Shown: positions 26,549 through 36,000, counted from the stretch's first letter. The stretch: 64,000 bases of DNA from Flavobacteriales bacterium UBA1694 (GCA_002319955.1 DCJS01000033.1:42585-106584), one strand, 5' to 3'. The notes: a model not told the origin generated them from the letters alone. Program-made: numbers and translations.

Positions 26549-27364
26549 ATGTCAGTGCATTCTGAAATAAAAAAAGTGACCACAGAGTCCTTGCGAAAAA
26601 TGAAGTTCGACAAGGAAAAAATAACCATGCTAACGGCGTATGATTATACGACGGCTAGGATGGTAGACGCTGGGGGAGTCGATTCAATCCTAGTGGGTGA
26701 CTCCGCAGCCAATGTCATGGCGGGACACGAAACCACGCTTCCTATTACACTAGACCAAATGATTTACCATACGCAGTGTGTGGTGCGGGGAGTCGATCGC
26801 GCTTTAATTGTAGCTGATTTACCTTTTGGAACCTACCAAAGCAACCCTGAAAAAGCTCTTGAATCTGCTGTACGCATGATGAAAGAAGGGGGCGCGCACG
26901 CCATAAAAATTGAAGGTGGTGTTGAGATCGAGAAGTCGATTCGAAGAATAGTTAACGCTGGGATTCCAGTAATGGCTCATTTGGGGCTTACCCCACAATC
27001 CATTTACCAGTTCGGAACTTATAAAGTTCGAGCGAAGGAAGACCAGGAGGCTCAAAAGCTCCTAAGCGATGCGAAACTTGTGGAAGAATTAGGCTGTTTT
27101 GCCTTAGTTCTAGAAAAAATCCCTGCTGATCTTGCGGCAAAAGTAAGTGAAAGTATTTCGATTCCAACCATTGGAATTGGTGCCGGACCACACTGTGATG
27201 GACAAGTGCTAGTATATCAAGATATGGTGGGTATGAACCAAGGGTTCTCTCCGAAGTTTTTGAGACGCTACTTAGATCTCTATTCGCAAATTACCGGCGC
27301 TGTTTCTCAGTTTGTGACCGATGTGAAATCAGCTGAATTCCCTAACGAAAAAGAAAGTTATTAA
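26549..27364 (+). CDS. panB: 3-methyl-2-oxobutanoate hydroxymethyltransferase (ketopantoate hydroxymethyltransferase)
   Basis: PanB adds a hydroxymethyl group from methylene-tetrahydrofolate to ketoisovalerate, the first committed step of pantothenate synthesis. The 271-residue form from ATG 26549 ([10 protein letters not shown]) matches the usual family length; a GTG start at 26522 would add nine unlikely residues. Motifs seen are [38 protein letters not shown], the KIEGG segment and [21 protein letters not shown]. Its stop overlaps the next start by one base (TAATG). No other pan genes are nearby. Confidence 0.96.
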   Translation: MSVHSEIKKVTTESLRKMKFDKEKITMLTAYDYTTARMVDAGGVDSILVGDSAANVMAGHETTLPITLDQMIYHTQCVVRGVDRALIVADLPFGTYQSNPEKALESAVRMMKEGGAHAIKIEGGVEIEKSIRRIVNAGIPVMAHLGLTPQSIYQFGTYKVRAKEDQEAQKLLSDAKLVEELGCFALVLEKIPADLAAKVSESISIPTIGIGAGPHCDGQVLVYQDMVGMNQGFSPKFLRRYLDLYSQITGAVSQFVTDVKSAEFPNEKESY

Positions 27365-27699
27365 TGAATAAATTAAGTCAATTACAATCCCTACAAGCCA
27401 TCGTTTCGGTTGGGGCCCTGCTTTGTTTACTAACCGGATGGTTTAATTTCTTTAGCCCAGAGATTAACGCCTTTTTATACCATAAATTATTTTATGTCTT
27501 GATTGGAATTAGTTTTGCCCTAATGGCACCGGTGATCTCCAATCCCAAGTTTAAGATTCCAATGTATATCGCTGCAGCGCTCTGTGTAATCGGTATCTTT
27601 TTCCCAGACGAGAGCCAGTTTGCAGCGCTAAAGACCATCGGTCTTTTTGCTGGAGTACTGCTTTCATTATTTAATAGACCAAGAGTCGCAAAGCACTAG
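27364..27699 (+). CDS. Small membrane protein of unknown function
   Basis: The 111-residue product has three to four hydrophobic helices (about 12-30, 38-56, 65-85 and 88-105) and few charged residues. I recognise no family motif. It is translationally coupled to panB (TAATG) and followed two bases later by the pseudouridine synthase gene, so it sits inside a three-gene transcript. Confidence 0.75.
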   Translation: MNKLSQLQSLQAIVSVGALLCLLTGWFNFFSPEINAFLYHKLFYVLIGISFALMAPVISNPKFKIPMYIAAALCVIGIFFPDESQFAALKTIGLFAGVLLSLFNRPRVAKH

Positions 27700-27700
27700 G

Positions 27701-28408
27701 GTGCAAAGTCAGAGAGATAAAATCAGTCCCGATCAAATTGCCTACGAAGACAACCACATGCTTGTAATCAATAAGCACGTCGGTCAGTTGGTTCAGGGCG
27801 ATAAGACTCAGGACGATTCGCTTATTGAGCTTATTAAGAATTTCATTAAGGTTCGAGATCAAAAGCCCGGAAATGTTTTTTTAGGGTTGGTGCACCGTAT
27901 TGATAGGCCAACTTCAGGTTTGGTGATCTATGCGAAAACCTCCAAAGGGCTTTCAAGATTAACCCAAATGGTTAAAAACCGAGAAATAAAAAAAACGTAT
28001 TGGGCGGTGACCCCGAGTGAGGAAGTCCCTGAATCAGGGGAATTGGTGCATTTTTTGAAAAAGAATGAAAAAAACAATAAAGCCATTGTGTTCCCGCGTG
28101 AAACGCCGGGGGCAAAAGAGGCCGTTTTGCAGTATCAAGTAGTGAAGAAGCTCTCGAAGTACATGCTTTTAGAGGTGGATCTTAAAACAGGACGGCACCA
28201 TCAGATTCGCGCGCAGCTATCGAAAATTGGTATTCCAATCAAAGGGGATTTGAAGTACGGTTCACCACGCTCAAATCCGGACGGCGGAATTCATCTGCAC
28301 GCGCGCAAATTAGAATTTGAGCACCCCGTCACCAAAGAGCATCTCTCGATCACAGCTTCAGTTCCTAAAGGCGATACTTTATGGAGCGCTTGTGAGGACT
28401 CCGATTAA
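27701..28408 (+). CDS. RluA-family pseudouridine synthase
   Basis: This enzyme isomerises uridine to pseudouridine in RNA. The catalytic motif HRIDRPTSGLVIYAKT is clear, with Asp as the nucleophile. Other family motifs are YEDNHMLVINKHVG near the N-terminus, LKTGRHHQIRAQL, and IKGDLKYG. The start is set at GTG 27701 (VQSQRDK), two bases after the previous stop, giving 235 residues; the open frame extends further upstream only by overlapping the previous gene. There is no S4 domain, so it is of the short RluA/TruC type. Its RNA target is unknown. Confidence 0.9.
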   Translation: MQSQRDKISPDQIAYEDNHMLVINKHVGQLVQGDKTQDDSLIELIKNFIKVRDQKPGNVFLGLVHRIDRPTSGLVIYAKTSKGLSRLTQMVKNREIKKTYWAVTPSEEVPESGELVHFLKKNEKNNKAIVFPRETPGAKEAVLQYQVVKKLSKYMLLEVDLKTGRHHQIRAQLSKIGIPIKGDLKYGSPRSNPDGGIHLHARKLEFEHPVTKEHLSITASVPKGDTLWSACEDSD

Positions 28409-28430
28409 ATGAGCTCGCTAAGTACCAAAT

Positions 28431-28465
28431 AAAAATGCCACTAGTTGAAACTAGTGGCATTTTTT
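28431..28465 (+). terminator. Bidirectional terminator between convergent rluA-family and aconitase genes
   Basis: Perfect 15-bp arms 28431-28445 and 28450-28464 with a TGAA loop are flanked by A5 and T6 runs, so the hairpin can serve both strands. Confidence 0.92.
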
Positions 28466-28483
28466 AGCTAAAGCCCTAAGGCG

Positions 28484-30754
28484 TTATTTCGCTGCTTCAG
28501 CAGCAATCAGGTTAAGAGCCGATCCGGCTTTAAACCAGCCAATTTGCTGTTCATTATAGGTATGATTAGAAAGGATTAGATCCTTTGTACCGTCTTCGTG
28601 GATGAATTCAAGGGTAAGTGGTTTACCTGCAGAGAACGATTCAAGATCGACAAAGTTTACCGTGTCGTTTTCTTGGATTTTGTCGTAATCCGCTTTGTCA
28701 TTAAAGGTAAGACCAAGCATTCCTTGTTTTTTCAAGTTGGTTTCGTGAATACGCGCAAACGATTTTACTAAGACCGCTCGAACACCTAAGTGGCGTGGCT
28801 CCATGGCCGCGTGCTCACGCGAGGATCCTTCTCCATAGTTTTCATCTCCTACCACGAGTGTTGGAACACCTGCTGCTTTGTACGCTCTGGCAACATTTGG
28901 TACTTCGTTGTAAGAACCATCAAGTAAATTTTTCACTTTGTTGGTCTCCATGTTGTACGCATTGACAGCGCCAATTAACATGTTGTTAGAAATGTTATCG
29001 AGGTGGCCTCGGTATTTTAACCATGGTCCTGCCATTGAGATGTGGTCCGTGGTGCATTTTCCAAACGCTTTGATAAGCACTTTCGCCCCAAGGATATTTT
29101 CACCGTCCCAAGGCGTAAATGGCGTAAGGAGTTCAAGTCTATCAGAAGCTGGGTCTACGACAACCTGTACTGCAGAACCGTCGTGCGAAGGGGCTTGGTA
29201 GCCGTTGTCACCCACGTCGAATCCTTTCTCTGGAAGTTCGAATCCTTTTGGTTCGTCTAGTTTTACTTGCTCTCCCGCTTCATTCGTAAGGGTATCGCTT
29301 AAAGGATTGAAATCTAAACGGCCTGAGATTGCGATGGCTGCAACCATTTCTGGTGAAGCTACAAAGGCATGTGTGTTTGGGTTTCCATCCGCTCTTTTTG
29401 CGAAGTTTCGGTTGAAAGAGTGGATAATGGAGTTCTTTTCTCCTTTTTCAGCCCCTTCACGATCCCATTGGCCAATACATGGGCCGCAAGCGTTTGTGAA
29501 GATTCTTGCATTTTCGAATTTACGGAATGAATCAAGGAAACCGTCTCTTTCGGCGGTAAATTTCACTTGTTCAGATCCTGGATTTACACCAAGTATCGCC
29601 TTAGGTTTTACCCCTTTCGATACGGCGTCTTCCACAATTGAAGCGGCGCGAGATAAATCTTCATAAGAAGAGTTCGTGCAGGATCCAATTAGAGCCCACT
29701 CTACATCTAAAGGCCAGCCGTTGGCTAGTGCTTTCTCTTTGAACTCAGAAACTGGCGTTGCTAAGTCGGGCGTAAACGGCCCGTTGAGGTGCGGCGTTAA
29801 TTCGGAAAGGTTTATTTCGATTACTTGATCAAAGTATAACTCAGGGTTAGCATACACTTCTGGATCCGCAGTTAAATGCTCCTTAACAGCGTCTGCTGCA
29901 TCAACAATATCTTGTCTTCCAGTTGCACTTAAATAACGGCGCATCGAATCGTCGTAGCCAAAAGTGGAAGTCGTTGCTCCAATTTCAGCTCCCATATTAC
30001 AGATTGTGCCTTTGCCCGTTGCGGACATAGATTCAGCGCCTTCTCCGAAATATTCGACGATACAACCAGTTCCTCCTTTAACAGTAAGGATTCCAGCTAC
30101 TTTTAGAATAACGTCTTTCGCAGCGGTCCATCCACTAAGTTTCCCGGTTAGTTTTACACCAATTAATTTTGGCATTTTAAGTTCCCAAGGCATTCCTGCC
30201 ATCACATCAACCGCATCCGCACCACCAACACCAATAGCGACCATTCCTAGTCCACCGGCATTTACTGTGTGTGAGTCCGTTCCAATCATTAGTCCACCCG
30301 GGAATGCGTAGTTTTCTAGCACCACTTGGTGGATAATGCCAGCGCCGGGTTTCCAGAACCCAATGCCGTATTTATCACAGACAGAACTTAAAAAGTTGAA
30401 AACTTCTGAGTTCTTGTTGATAGATTCTTGTAAGTCCTTCTCAGCACCAACTTTCGCCTGGATAAGGTGATCCGCATGGACTGTTGAAGGAACAGCGACA
30501 GTGGCCTTTCCTGCTTGCATAAATTGAAGCAGTGCCATTTGTGCTGTGGCATCCTGCATGGCCACACGGTCTGGTGCAAAGTCTACATACGAATTTCCTC
30601 GTTCGTGCGCCACCGTAGTGTTGCCCTCCCACAGGTGGGTATAGAGAATTTTTTCGGATAATGTAAGGGGTTTTCCTACTGCATTTCTAGCTGCCTCAAC
30701 CCGCTCAGGGTACCGCGCGTACACCTTTTTGATCATTTCAATGTCAAAAGTCAT
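28484..30754 (-). CDS. acn: Aconitate hydratase, mitochondrial-type
   Basis: Aconitase converts citrate to isocitrate in the TCA cycle with a [4Fe-4S] cluster. The start is set at ATG 30754 ([20 protein letters not shown]), giving 756 residues; the longer frame to 30799 overlaps the promoter region. Cluster cysteines are in [12 protein letters not shown] and [22 protein letters not shown] is the C-terminal swivel-domain active-site motif. Length and sequence resemble mitochondrial ACO2 rather than AcnA/IRP or AcnB. It is a single gene with its own promoter. Confidence 0.95.
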   Translation of the reverse strand: MTFDIEMIKKVYARYPERVEAARNAVGKPLTLSEKILYTHLWEGNTTVAHERGNSYVDFAPDRVAMQDATAQMALLQFMQAGKATVAVPSTVHADHLIQAKVGAEKDLQESINKNSEVFNFLSSVCDKYGIGFWKPGAGIIHQVVLENYAFPGGLMIGTDSHTVNAGGLGMVAIGVGGADAVDVMAGMPWELKMPKLIGVKLTGKLSGWTAAKDVILKVAGILTVKGGTGCIVEYFGEGAESMSATGKGTICNMGAEIGATTSTFGYDDSMRRYLSATGRQDIVDAADAVKEHLTADPEVYANPELYFDQVIEINLSELTPHLNGPFTPDLATPVSEFKEKALANGWPLDVEWALIGSCTNSSYEDLSRAASIVEDAVSKGVKPKAILGVNPGSEQVKFTAERDGFLDSFRKFENARIFTNACGPCIGQWDREGAEKGEKNSIIHSFNRNFAKRADGNPNTHAFVASPEMVAAIAISGRLDFNPLSDTLTNEAGEQVKLDEPKGFELPEKGFDVGDNGYQAPSHDGSAVQVVVDPASDRLELLTPFTPWDGENILGAKVLIKAFGKCTTDHISMAGPWLKYRGHLDNISNNMLIGAVNAYNMETNKVKNLLDGSYNEVPNVARAYKAAGVPTLVVGDENYGEGSSREHAAMEPRHLGVRAVLVKSFARIHETNLKKQGMLGLTFNDKADYDKIQENDTVNFVDLESFSAGKPLTLEFIHEDGTKDLILSNHTYNEQQIGWFKAGSALNLIAAEAAK

Positions 30755-30796
30755 ATTGCAAAATGTTTTTGATTTTTTAAAATAATAGTTAAAGCC

Positions 30797-30804
30797 CAAA
30801 AATA
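30797..30804 (-). promoter_or_regulatory. -7 promoter element for aconitase
   Basis: TATTTTTG on the minus strand is an exact TAnnTTTG match, about 43 bases before the ATG at 30754. Confidence 0.5.
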
Positions 30805-30896
30805 CGAAAAATTTAAGGGCTAGTTTCCTATTCTAATCTAAATTTGTTATAAATCGTATTTCAACTATCTATATAACGAAATAATTTGAGAAGTCT

Positions 30897-30904
30897 TAAC
30901 TTTG
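30897..30904 (+). promoter_or_regulatory. -7 promoter element for the WG-repeat gene
   Basis: TAACTTTG matches TAnnTTTG and lies 25 bases before the ATG at 30930. Confidence 0.5.
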
Positions 30905-30929
30905 GCAAGAGTTTAGAGTCCTAAGAATT

Positions 30930-31685
30930 ATGAAGGTATTTTTAAGAAGCCTAGTGGCAGTTATTTTATGTGTAGCCTGGGGAGTCAACGCTCAAAGTAG
31001 TGGTTTTTTGGGTGTTAAAAATCAAGCAAAGGAAATCCCTTCAAAAGGGAATTCTGATTACGATAAAATTAACGACTCGGTACCCGAATTAATTCCTCGA
31101 AAGATCGAAGCAAATTTCGGGTATGTCAATCAAAGTGGCAAGGTGATTATCCCTGCGGTGTACAAAAATGTCGGGTTTTTCACCTCAGACTGCAAGCTTT
31201 TGAATTCGCCTGTTGAGGCGTTAAGAAAGTATGGCACAGAAGAATATGCCTCGGTAAGAACCCTAGAGGGTGCCGATTACCGGATCGATCGCAAAGGAAA
31301 GCGCGTGTACCGTTTTAAAGAATCCGACCTGGGAAAATGCCCATACGAGTATAAGGCCCAGAAGTACCATTCCTATGTTCGCAGTGGGTATTACGGTGTA
31401 ATTGACCGTAATAAATTTGAGAATGAAATGGATTACCGCCAGTATTTAATCTATCCTCAGTATCAGTACCTCCATATCATGGAGGGGGACGATCTTGAGA
31501 ACCCGATGATTATTGCGGCCCATAAGAATAAGTTTGGGGTAATTGACATTCATGGAAATACAGTCGTTCCTTTTCGGTATGGGGATATCAAACGAAATTT
31601 CAGTTGGAAATTAGCGCGTCTATTCGAAGTGAGTTACGACGGAAAAGAGTATTTTTTCATCGATCAATTTAATAACCGGTATTAG
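30930..31685 (+). CDS. Exported WG-repeat protein
   Basis: The 251-residue product has a signal peptide (about 1-21, ending VNAQS). It contains WG-type repeats, short beta units of the pattern aromatic-Gly-hydrophobic-hydrophobic-Asp-x-x-Gly. Examples are FGYVNQSGKVIIPAVYKNVG near residue 63, YYGVIDRNK, and FGVIDIHGNTVVPFRYGDI near 207. Such repeats are thought to form propeller-like or solenoid scaffolds; the ligand is unknown. The UDG-family gene starts one base after its stop codon, so the two are co-transcribed, an odd pairing of an exported and a cytosolic protein. Confidence 0.8.
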   Translation: MKVFLRSLVAVILCVAWGVNAQSSGFLGVKNQAKEIPSKGNSDYDKINDSVPELIPRKIEANFGYVNQSGKVIIPAVYKNVGFFTSDCKLLNSPVEALRKYGTEEYASVRTLEGADYRIDRKGKRVYRFKESDLGKCPYEYKAQKYHSYVRSGYYGVIDRNKFENEMDYRQYLIYPQYQYLHIMEGDDLENPMIIAAHKNKFGVIDIHGNTVVPFRYGDIKRNFSWKLARLFEVSYDGKEYFFIDQFNNRY

Positions 31686-31686
31686 A

Positions 31687-32355
31687 ATGACCTGCCGAAG
31701 TGAGCATTTGTATTTGAAGCGCTATCCAATTAATCCTAAGTCGAAAAAATTAATAGTTGGAACAATACATCCCGCAGATTCAAAGCGGTTTTTAATTCCA
31801 TTTTTCTACGGTAATCGTAATAGTCTGTGGACTATTTTACGCGATGCCTTTCCTAATGAATTTTTGACTTCTTCACCGCATCCAATTGAACTCACAGAAG
31901 TTTTGCGCTTTCTGAACAAGACTAAGATTTCCATGAGCGATACGATTGTAAGTTGCAAAAGACTAAGTGATTCAGCTCAAGATCGGGCTTTGAGCGATTT
32001 GCATTTAAACACAGATTTAGTGGAGCAAATCCTCGATTCAGAAATTGACCAAGTGTTTTTTACGAGTGGGTTTGGAACGAATAGTGCGTTTCGATTATTT
32101 TATCAGGGTATACTTAAAAAGCCTTTAACCTCGGCAATGAAGTCAAAGAGGGAATTCATCGATCAGGAAACATTCGGGCGACCCGTACGGTATAGCATTT
32201 TATTCTCTCCATCTGGTAGTGCGATGCGCTCGATTGCTCGCAGTCAAGAGTATCTTAAATCAAGCGTTATGTATGCCGGGAGGGCTACCCCCATAAAAGA
32301 TTTCCGTACCGATCAGTACCGTACAGCCTTCTCTTTTATCAATGAGCTGCAGTAG
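31687..32355 (+). CDS. Uracil-DNA glycosylase-superfamily protein
   Basis: The 222-residue soluble protein shows the outline of the UDG fold. There is a motif-1-like segment, KLIVGTIHPADS, followed by FFYGNRNSLWTIL, which resembles the GxxP...fygnxxNxfW pattern of TDG/Mug relatives. A motif-2-like FSPSGSAMRSI lies near residue 178. The catalytic Asp/Asn of classical UDG motif 1 is not obvious, so activity is uncertain. It is a family found in Bacteroidota and usually named from the fold only. It is coupled to the WG-repeat gene upstream. Confidence 0.6.
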   Translation: MTCRSEHLYLKRYPINPKSKKLIVGTIHPADSKRFLIPFFYGNRNSLWTILRDAFPNEFLTSSPHPIELTEVLRFLNKTKISMSDTIVSCKRLSDSAQDRALSDLHLNTDLVEQILDSEIDQVFFTSGFGTNSAFRLFYQGILKKPLTSAMKSKREFIDQETFGRPVRYSILFSPSGSAMRSIARSQEYLKSSVMYAGRATPIKDFRTDQYRTAFSFINELQ

Positions 32356-32375
32356 GGAATTAGACTGATGCTATT

Positions 32376-32408
32376 TTTGTGAGAGTCCGATTTAAATCCC
32401 TATATTTG
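32376..32408 (+). promoter_or_regulatory. Promoter for the TPP-riboswitch transcript
   Basis: TTTG (32376-32379) and TATATTTG (32401-32408) are separated by 21 bases, a good Bacteroidota -33/-7 pair. Transcription would begin just before the riboswitch. Confidence 0.7.
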
Positions 32409-32418
32409 CACTAGAAGT

Positions 32419-32497
32419 AAAGGGGTGCTACCCGTAAAGTGGCTGAGATTATACCCGATGAACCTGGAACAGATAATGCTGTTTAGGGAGCTGCTTA
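32419..32497 (+). promoter_or_regulatory. TPP (THI-box) riboswitch
   Basis: The conserved THI-box parts occur in order: GGGGTGCT (32422-32429), GGCTGAGA with ATACCC, GAACCTG, ACAGATAATGCTG, and TTTAGGGAG. This RNA senses thiamin pyrophosphate. It lies between a good promoter and the TonB-receptor start at 32573. The downstream stretch ACCCCTTT (32533-32540) is complementary to AAAGGGGT (32419-32426) at the base of the riboswitch, a possible alternative pairing for switching. Confidence 0.93.
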
Positions 32498-32572
32498 ACT
32501 TATAAATTGCAGTATTCACGTATACCATTTCGACCCCTTTTATTCTAATAAATTTTAATACAATTTAAAAGA

Positions 32573-34681
32573 ATGAAAGGATTGTTTTTTTTAGGGCTGT
32601 TCGTTAGCCCCCTTGCCTTTGGGCAAGAAGTCAAAGAGGATTCCCTCTCCCAATCGCTCATTGAGCGGATTCATTTCACTAAACGTTTGCCCGTTTCAAA
32701 AGAGATTCTGAGCATCGAAAAAGATCTAGACCACAAAAATTTAGGACAAGATTTGCCCGTGCTTTTGAAAAACCAGATTTCGGTGGTTTCCACCTCCGAT
32801 GCTGGAAACGGCATCGGGTATACAGGCTTTCGAATTCGCGGTGTAGGGGGGAGCTCCATTAACGTGATGATGAATGGGGTGCCTTATAACGATTCGGAGT
32901 CGCAGGGGACCTTTTTTGTCAATGTACCGGATTTAACAAGTTCAGCCTCAGCGATTGTTATTCAGCGCGGCGTAGGGACTTCTACAAACGGCGTTTCTGC
33001 GTTTGGGGCCAGTGTTAATGTGATTTCTAAAGACCCGGCCCAGGAATTTTATATTAAATCAGACAACAGCTACGGCTCTTTTAACACCTATAAGTACTCA
33101 GGTGAGGTGGGAAGTGGGCTGTTTTGGAACGATCAGCTCTCAGTCATGGCGCGCTACACGAAGATTCATTCCGACGGGTATATTGACCGAAGTTTTTCGG
33201 ATTTGGATTCCTATAACCTTGCGGCGCGTTTCCATAGAGGAACCACATCGCTTCGCCTTTTAGCCTTCGGGGGAAAAGAGAAAACCTACCAAGCGTGGAA
33301 TGGGATTGATAAAGCGACTTTGGAAAGAAACCCTAGGTTTAATTATTCTGGAGCCATTTACAATGCGGACTGGAGCGAAATTGTTGGTTTCTATCCAAAC
33401 GAAACGGATAATTACCGCCAAAACCATTACCAGTTCTTGTGGGATGAACACCTTAGTGATGCCTGGAAACTTGAGACCACTTTGCATTATACGAAAGGCA
33501 AAGGGTATTACGAAAATTACAAGCAGCAAGAATCCTATGAAACTTACGGATTAGCGCCTGTAGGAGGCGAAATCACAGCCGATTTCATTCGTAAAAAATG
33601 GCTAGATAATGACTTTTACGGCGTGGCCTCAAATCTCTATGGAAATTTAGAGGCATTGGATCTTCACTTCGGACTGGTCGCTAATCAGTATTACGGTCGC
33701 CATTACGGACAAGTAAGAGAGTCCCTCAAACCCGATTTACACGAGCACGAGTATTACAGAAACCGCTCGGTAAAGACCGAAGGAGCTGTTTTTGCAAAGG
33801 CCATTTTAAAGTTGGGCCGATTTGAAGCCTTTGGGGATTTGCAACTGCGCTCCATTCTGTACGATACCAAAATACTTCAACCGGGCGATGGGGAAGGCGC
33901 AAATTTAACAAAGCAGTGGAACTTCTTCAATCCAAAAGCTGGACTTAATTATAGGATTCCCAATGGAAAACTTTATCTCTCTTACGCCAAGGCAAGTCGA
34001 GAACCAAGTCGAGACGATTTATTCGCCAATCCGGAAGTAAAGAAAGAAACTCTGCACGATATAGAGCTTGGGTGGGAGTACGCGATTGGCTCCCAGTTTT
34101 TAGTAGCCGCCAACCTATATTACATGCATTATACGAACCAACTTGTGTTAAGTGGCCAGATTAATTCAATTGGAGAATTTATACGAACGAATTCAGGCAA
34201 ATCTTACCGGCGAGGCCTCGAGGTATCGGCTCTAGCTCGGCTCTCAGAGCAGTGGGAAATTCGCTCGAACCTCACCTTAAGCTCAAATAGGAACAGTGAC
34301 TTTAAAATGCATAACGATCAAACGGTGCTGAACCTTGGCGACACCCCGATTTCCTTTTCGCCAGAAATTCTAGCAAATCTCGCCCTAAGATACCGCCCTT
34401 GGAAGGCTCTATCTCTAGAGTTGCAAAACCAATTTGTGGGAAGCCAGTATTTAGACAATTCCAATTCTCAAGACCTTAAGACGGATTCCTACCTCCTTAG
34501 TGATTTCAATGTGCGGTATTTTGTGCCGATCAAACGAAATAGCTTAGAGCTTAAGCTTCTAGTGAATAATGTTTTCAATCAAAACTATGTAAACAATGGG
34601 TATGTGTATGGCGAGGCGCCCTATTATTTTGCGCAGGCAGGCACGAATTTCATGTTTGGTGTGAGCTACGAATTTCATTAA
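32573..34681 (+). CDS. TonB-dependent outer-membrane receptor, probable thiamin-compound transporter
   Basis: The 702-residue protein has a signal peptide (about 1-18, ending AFGQE), a plug domain with FRIRGVGGSSINVMMNGVP and IVIQRGVGTSTNGVSAFG, and a 22-strand beta barrel. It lacks the carboxypeptidase-like N-terminal extension common in Bacteroidota receptors and has no SusD partner. The TPP riboswitch in its leader is the main clue to substrate. TPP-regulated TonB receptors in Bacteroidota have been proposed to import thiamin or its precursors. No inner-membrane thiamin transporter is adjacent. Confidence 0.9.
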   Translation: MKGLFFLGLFVSPLAFGQEVKEDSLSQSLIERIHFTKRLPVSKEILSIEKDLDHKNLGQDLPVLLKNQISVVSTSDAGNGIGYTGFRIRGVGGSSINVMMNGVPYNDSESQGTFFVNVPDLTSSASAIVIQRGVGTSTNGVSAFGASVNVISKDPAQEFYIKSDNSYGSFNTYKYSGEVGSGLFWNDQLSVMARYTKIHSDGYIDRSFSDLDSYNLAARFHRGTTSLRLLAFGGKEKTYQAWNGIDKATLERNPRFNYSGAIYNADWSEIVGFYPNETDNYRQNHYQFLWDEHLSDAWKLETTLHYTKGKGYYENYKQQESYETYGLAPVGGEITADFIRKKWLDNDFYGVASNLYGNLEALDLHFGLVANQYYGRHYGQVRESLKPDLHEHEYYRNRSVKTEGAVFAKAILKLGRFEAFGDLQLRSILYDTKILQPGDGEGANLTKQWNFFNPKAGLNYRIPNGKLYLSYAKASREPSRDDLFANPEVKKETLHDIELGWEYAIGSQFLVAANLYYMHYTNQLVLSGQINSIGEFIRTNSGKSYRRGLEVSALARLSEQWEIRSNLTLSSNRNSDFKMHNDQTVLNLGDTPISFSPEILANLALRYRPWKALSLELQNQFVGSQYLDNSNSQDLKTDSYLLSDFNVRYFVPIKRNSLELKLLVNNVFNQNYVNNGYVYGEAPYYFAQAGTNFMFGVSYEFH

Positions 34682-34697
34682 TAGACGACCCCTATGG

Positions 34698-34726
34698 AAT
34701 CCAAAGCGTGAAGCGCTTTGGATTTT
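34698..34726 (+). terminator. Intrinsic terminator after the TonB receptor
   Basis: AATCCAAAGCG (34698-34708) pairs with CGCTTTGGATT (34714-34724), followed by T-rich sequence. Confidence 0.75.
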
Positions 34727-34763
34727 ATGGTTGCGTATCATCCTGCAAGTCCATTAAAAATAG

Positions 34764-34771
34764 TAAATTTG
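34764..34771 (+). promoter_or_regulatory. -7 promoter element, leaderless geometry
   Basis: TAAATTTG ends seven bases before the ATG at 34779. Confidence 0.55.
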
Positions 34772-34778
34772 CGGCAGT

Positions 34779-35459
34779 ATGAAGCTTGAAACACTTATTT
34801 TAGAGAAGCTAAAAACCTATCCAAAGGTAGAGATTAGCGGTTTTGGTACGTTTTATTTAAAAAATTCCGAAGCAAAAATTCTTGAAAAAACCACTCGGAT
34901 TTTGCCCCCTGGCCAAGAGATCGCTCTTGAGTTTGATTACCAGTTAAGCGACCAAGGTTTTGCGCGCTATCTTGCGGGCAAAATGCGTTTGACTCACGTG
35001 CAGGCCTTAGACCTTATTGCTACTCATTCAACGTATTGGAAGAACCAACTCAGCGAAGCTAAAGAATTGAGTCTTGAAGGATTAGGAGCTTTTTTTTCTG
35101 ATGCGGGAGAGATTCTTTTCCATGGAGAGCGGCTTGAAATTTCAAGTCCGGATCAATTTGGGCTGGAGGCTATTGACCTTAAGGAACTGAAAGAAAAGAA
35201 GTCCGGGTCAAACCAACAGGCAACGGCGTATACCCTTCAGAAATCGGCGCCATGGGTTGTTTTATTACTCATCCCAGTGGCGGGTCTAATCGTTCTAGCG
35301 CTGACCGACAAAGAGCTTCTCTTTGGGAAGCGTTCTGTGTTTAGTCCCACCTCGAGTATTTCAAAGCCAAAGCCTCCAAAAGACTCGGTTTCAACTCCAA
35401 GTCCAAATTCTGTTAATTCAAAACCCCTGAGCACGCTCTCCAAAGGGAGCTCCAATTAA
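34779..35459 (+). CDS. HU-CCDC81-like protein with a transmembrane segment, lacking a SPOR domain
   Basis: The 226-residue product begins with two HU-like CCDC81-type domains (about 1-60, with VEISGFGTFYLKNSEAKIL, and 65-125, with LSLEGLGAFFSDAGEILF). A transmembrane helix follows (about 153-170) and then a Ser/Pro/Lys-rich tail. In related Bacteroidota proteins the helix is followed by a periplasmic SPOR domain that binds peptidoglycan. Here the protein stops after some 55 low-complexity residues, so that part is absent. A septal or nucleoid-envelope link is suggested by the family but unproven. Confidence 0.7.
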   Translation: MKLETLILEKLKTYPKVEISGFGTFYLKNSEAKILEKTTRILPPGQEIALEFDYQLSDQGFARYLAGKMRLTHVQALDLIATHSTYWKNQLSEAKELSLEGLGAFFSDAGEILFHGERLEISSPDQFGLEAIDLKELKEKKSGSNQQATAYTLQKSAPWVVLLLIPVAGLIVLALTDKELLFGKRSVFSPTSSISKPKPPKDSVSTPSPNSVNSKPLSTLSKGSSN

Positions 35460-35476
35460 CTCCTTAATATTTCGCC

Positions 35477-35995
35477 ATGGTAAAAAGTAAAAAAGCAAGT
35501 GCGTCGTTTACAATTATGACCAACATTGTGTTGCCCAATGAAACCAATTCACTTCGAAATTTGTTTGGAGGCGAACTCCTCTCACGCATGGACCGCTGCG
35601 CCTCAATTTCGGCGAGCAGACACTGTGAGCGTCGCGTGGTGACGGCCTCTGTAAACCACGTCTCGTTTAATCATCCAATCCCAGAAGGAGGGATTGTGGT
35701 TCTCGAATCTAAAGTCTCTAGAGCGTTTTCAACCTCTATGGAAATTTATGTGGATGTGTGGCTTGATGACCCGATTAATCAAAAGAAAATCCATACTAAT
35801 GAAGGTATTTATACGTTTGTTGCAGTGGACGAATATAATAAGCCGGTGCCAATTCCTCAGATGGAACCGGAGACGGATCTAGAAATTGCCCGCTACGATG
35901 CGGCACTTCGACGTAAAGAACTTTCCCTTATCCTATCGGGCCGTATGAAAGCTCAGGATTCTGTGGAACTCAAAAAGCTGTTTGGTCAGCCCTAA
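35477..35995 (+). CDS. Hotdog-fold acyl-CoA thioesterase
   Basis: The 172-residue product belongs to the YciA/BACH-type acyl-CoA thioesterases that hydrolyse acyl-CoA to acid and CoA. Motifs are the active-site segment NLFGGELLSRMDRCASISASRH, with the Asp as probable catalytic residue, and VTASVNHVSFNHPIPEGG. The Asp sits where family members have it. It lies 17 bases after the HU-like gene and five bases before the dehydrogenase gene, suggesting co-transcription. Confidence 0.85.
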   Translation: MVKSKKASASFTIMTNIVLPNETNSLRNLFGGELLSRMDRCASISASRHCERRVVTASVNHVSFNHPIPEGGIVVLESKVSRAFSTSMEIYVDVWLDDPINQKKIHTNEGIYTFVAVDEYNKPVPIPQMEPETDLEIARYDAALRRKELSLILSGRMKAQDSVELKKLFGQP

Positions 35996-36000
35996 GCTTC

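Noticed and set aside
29210..29250. tRNA-like GTTCGAATCC stretch
   Set aside because: It lies inside the aconitase coding region and has no acceptor or anticodon stem around it.
29205..29666. 153-residue open frame opposite aconitase
   Set aside because: It is antisense to the conserved core of aconitase and is Ser/Pro-rich noise.
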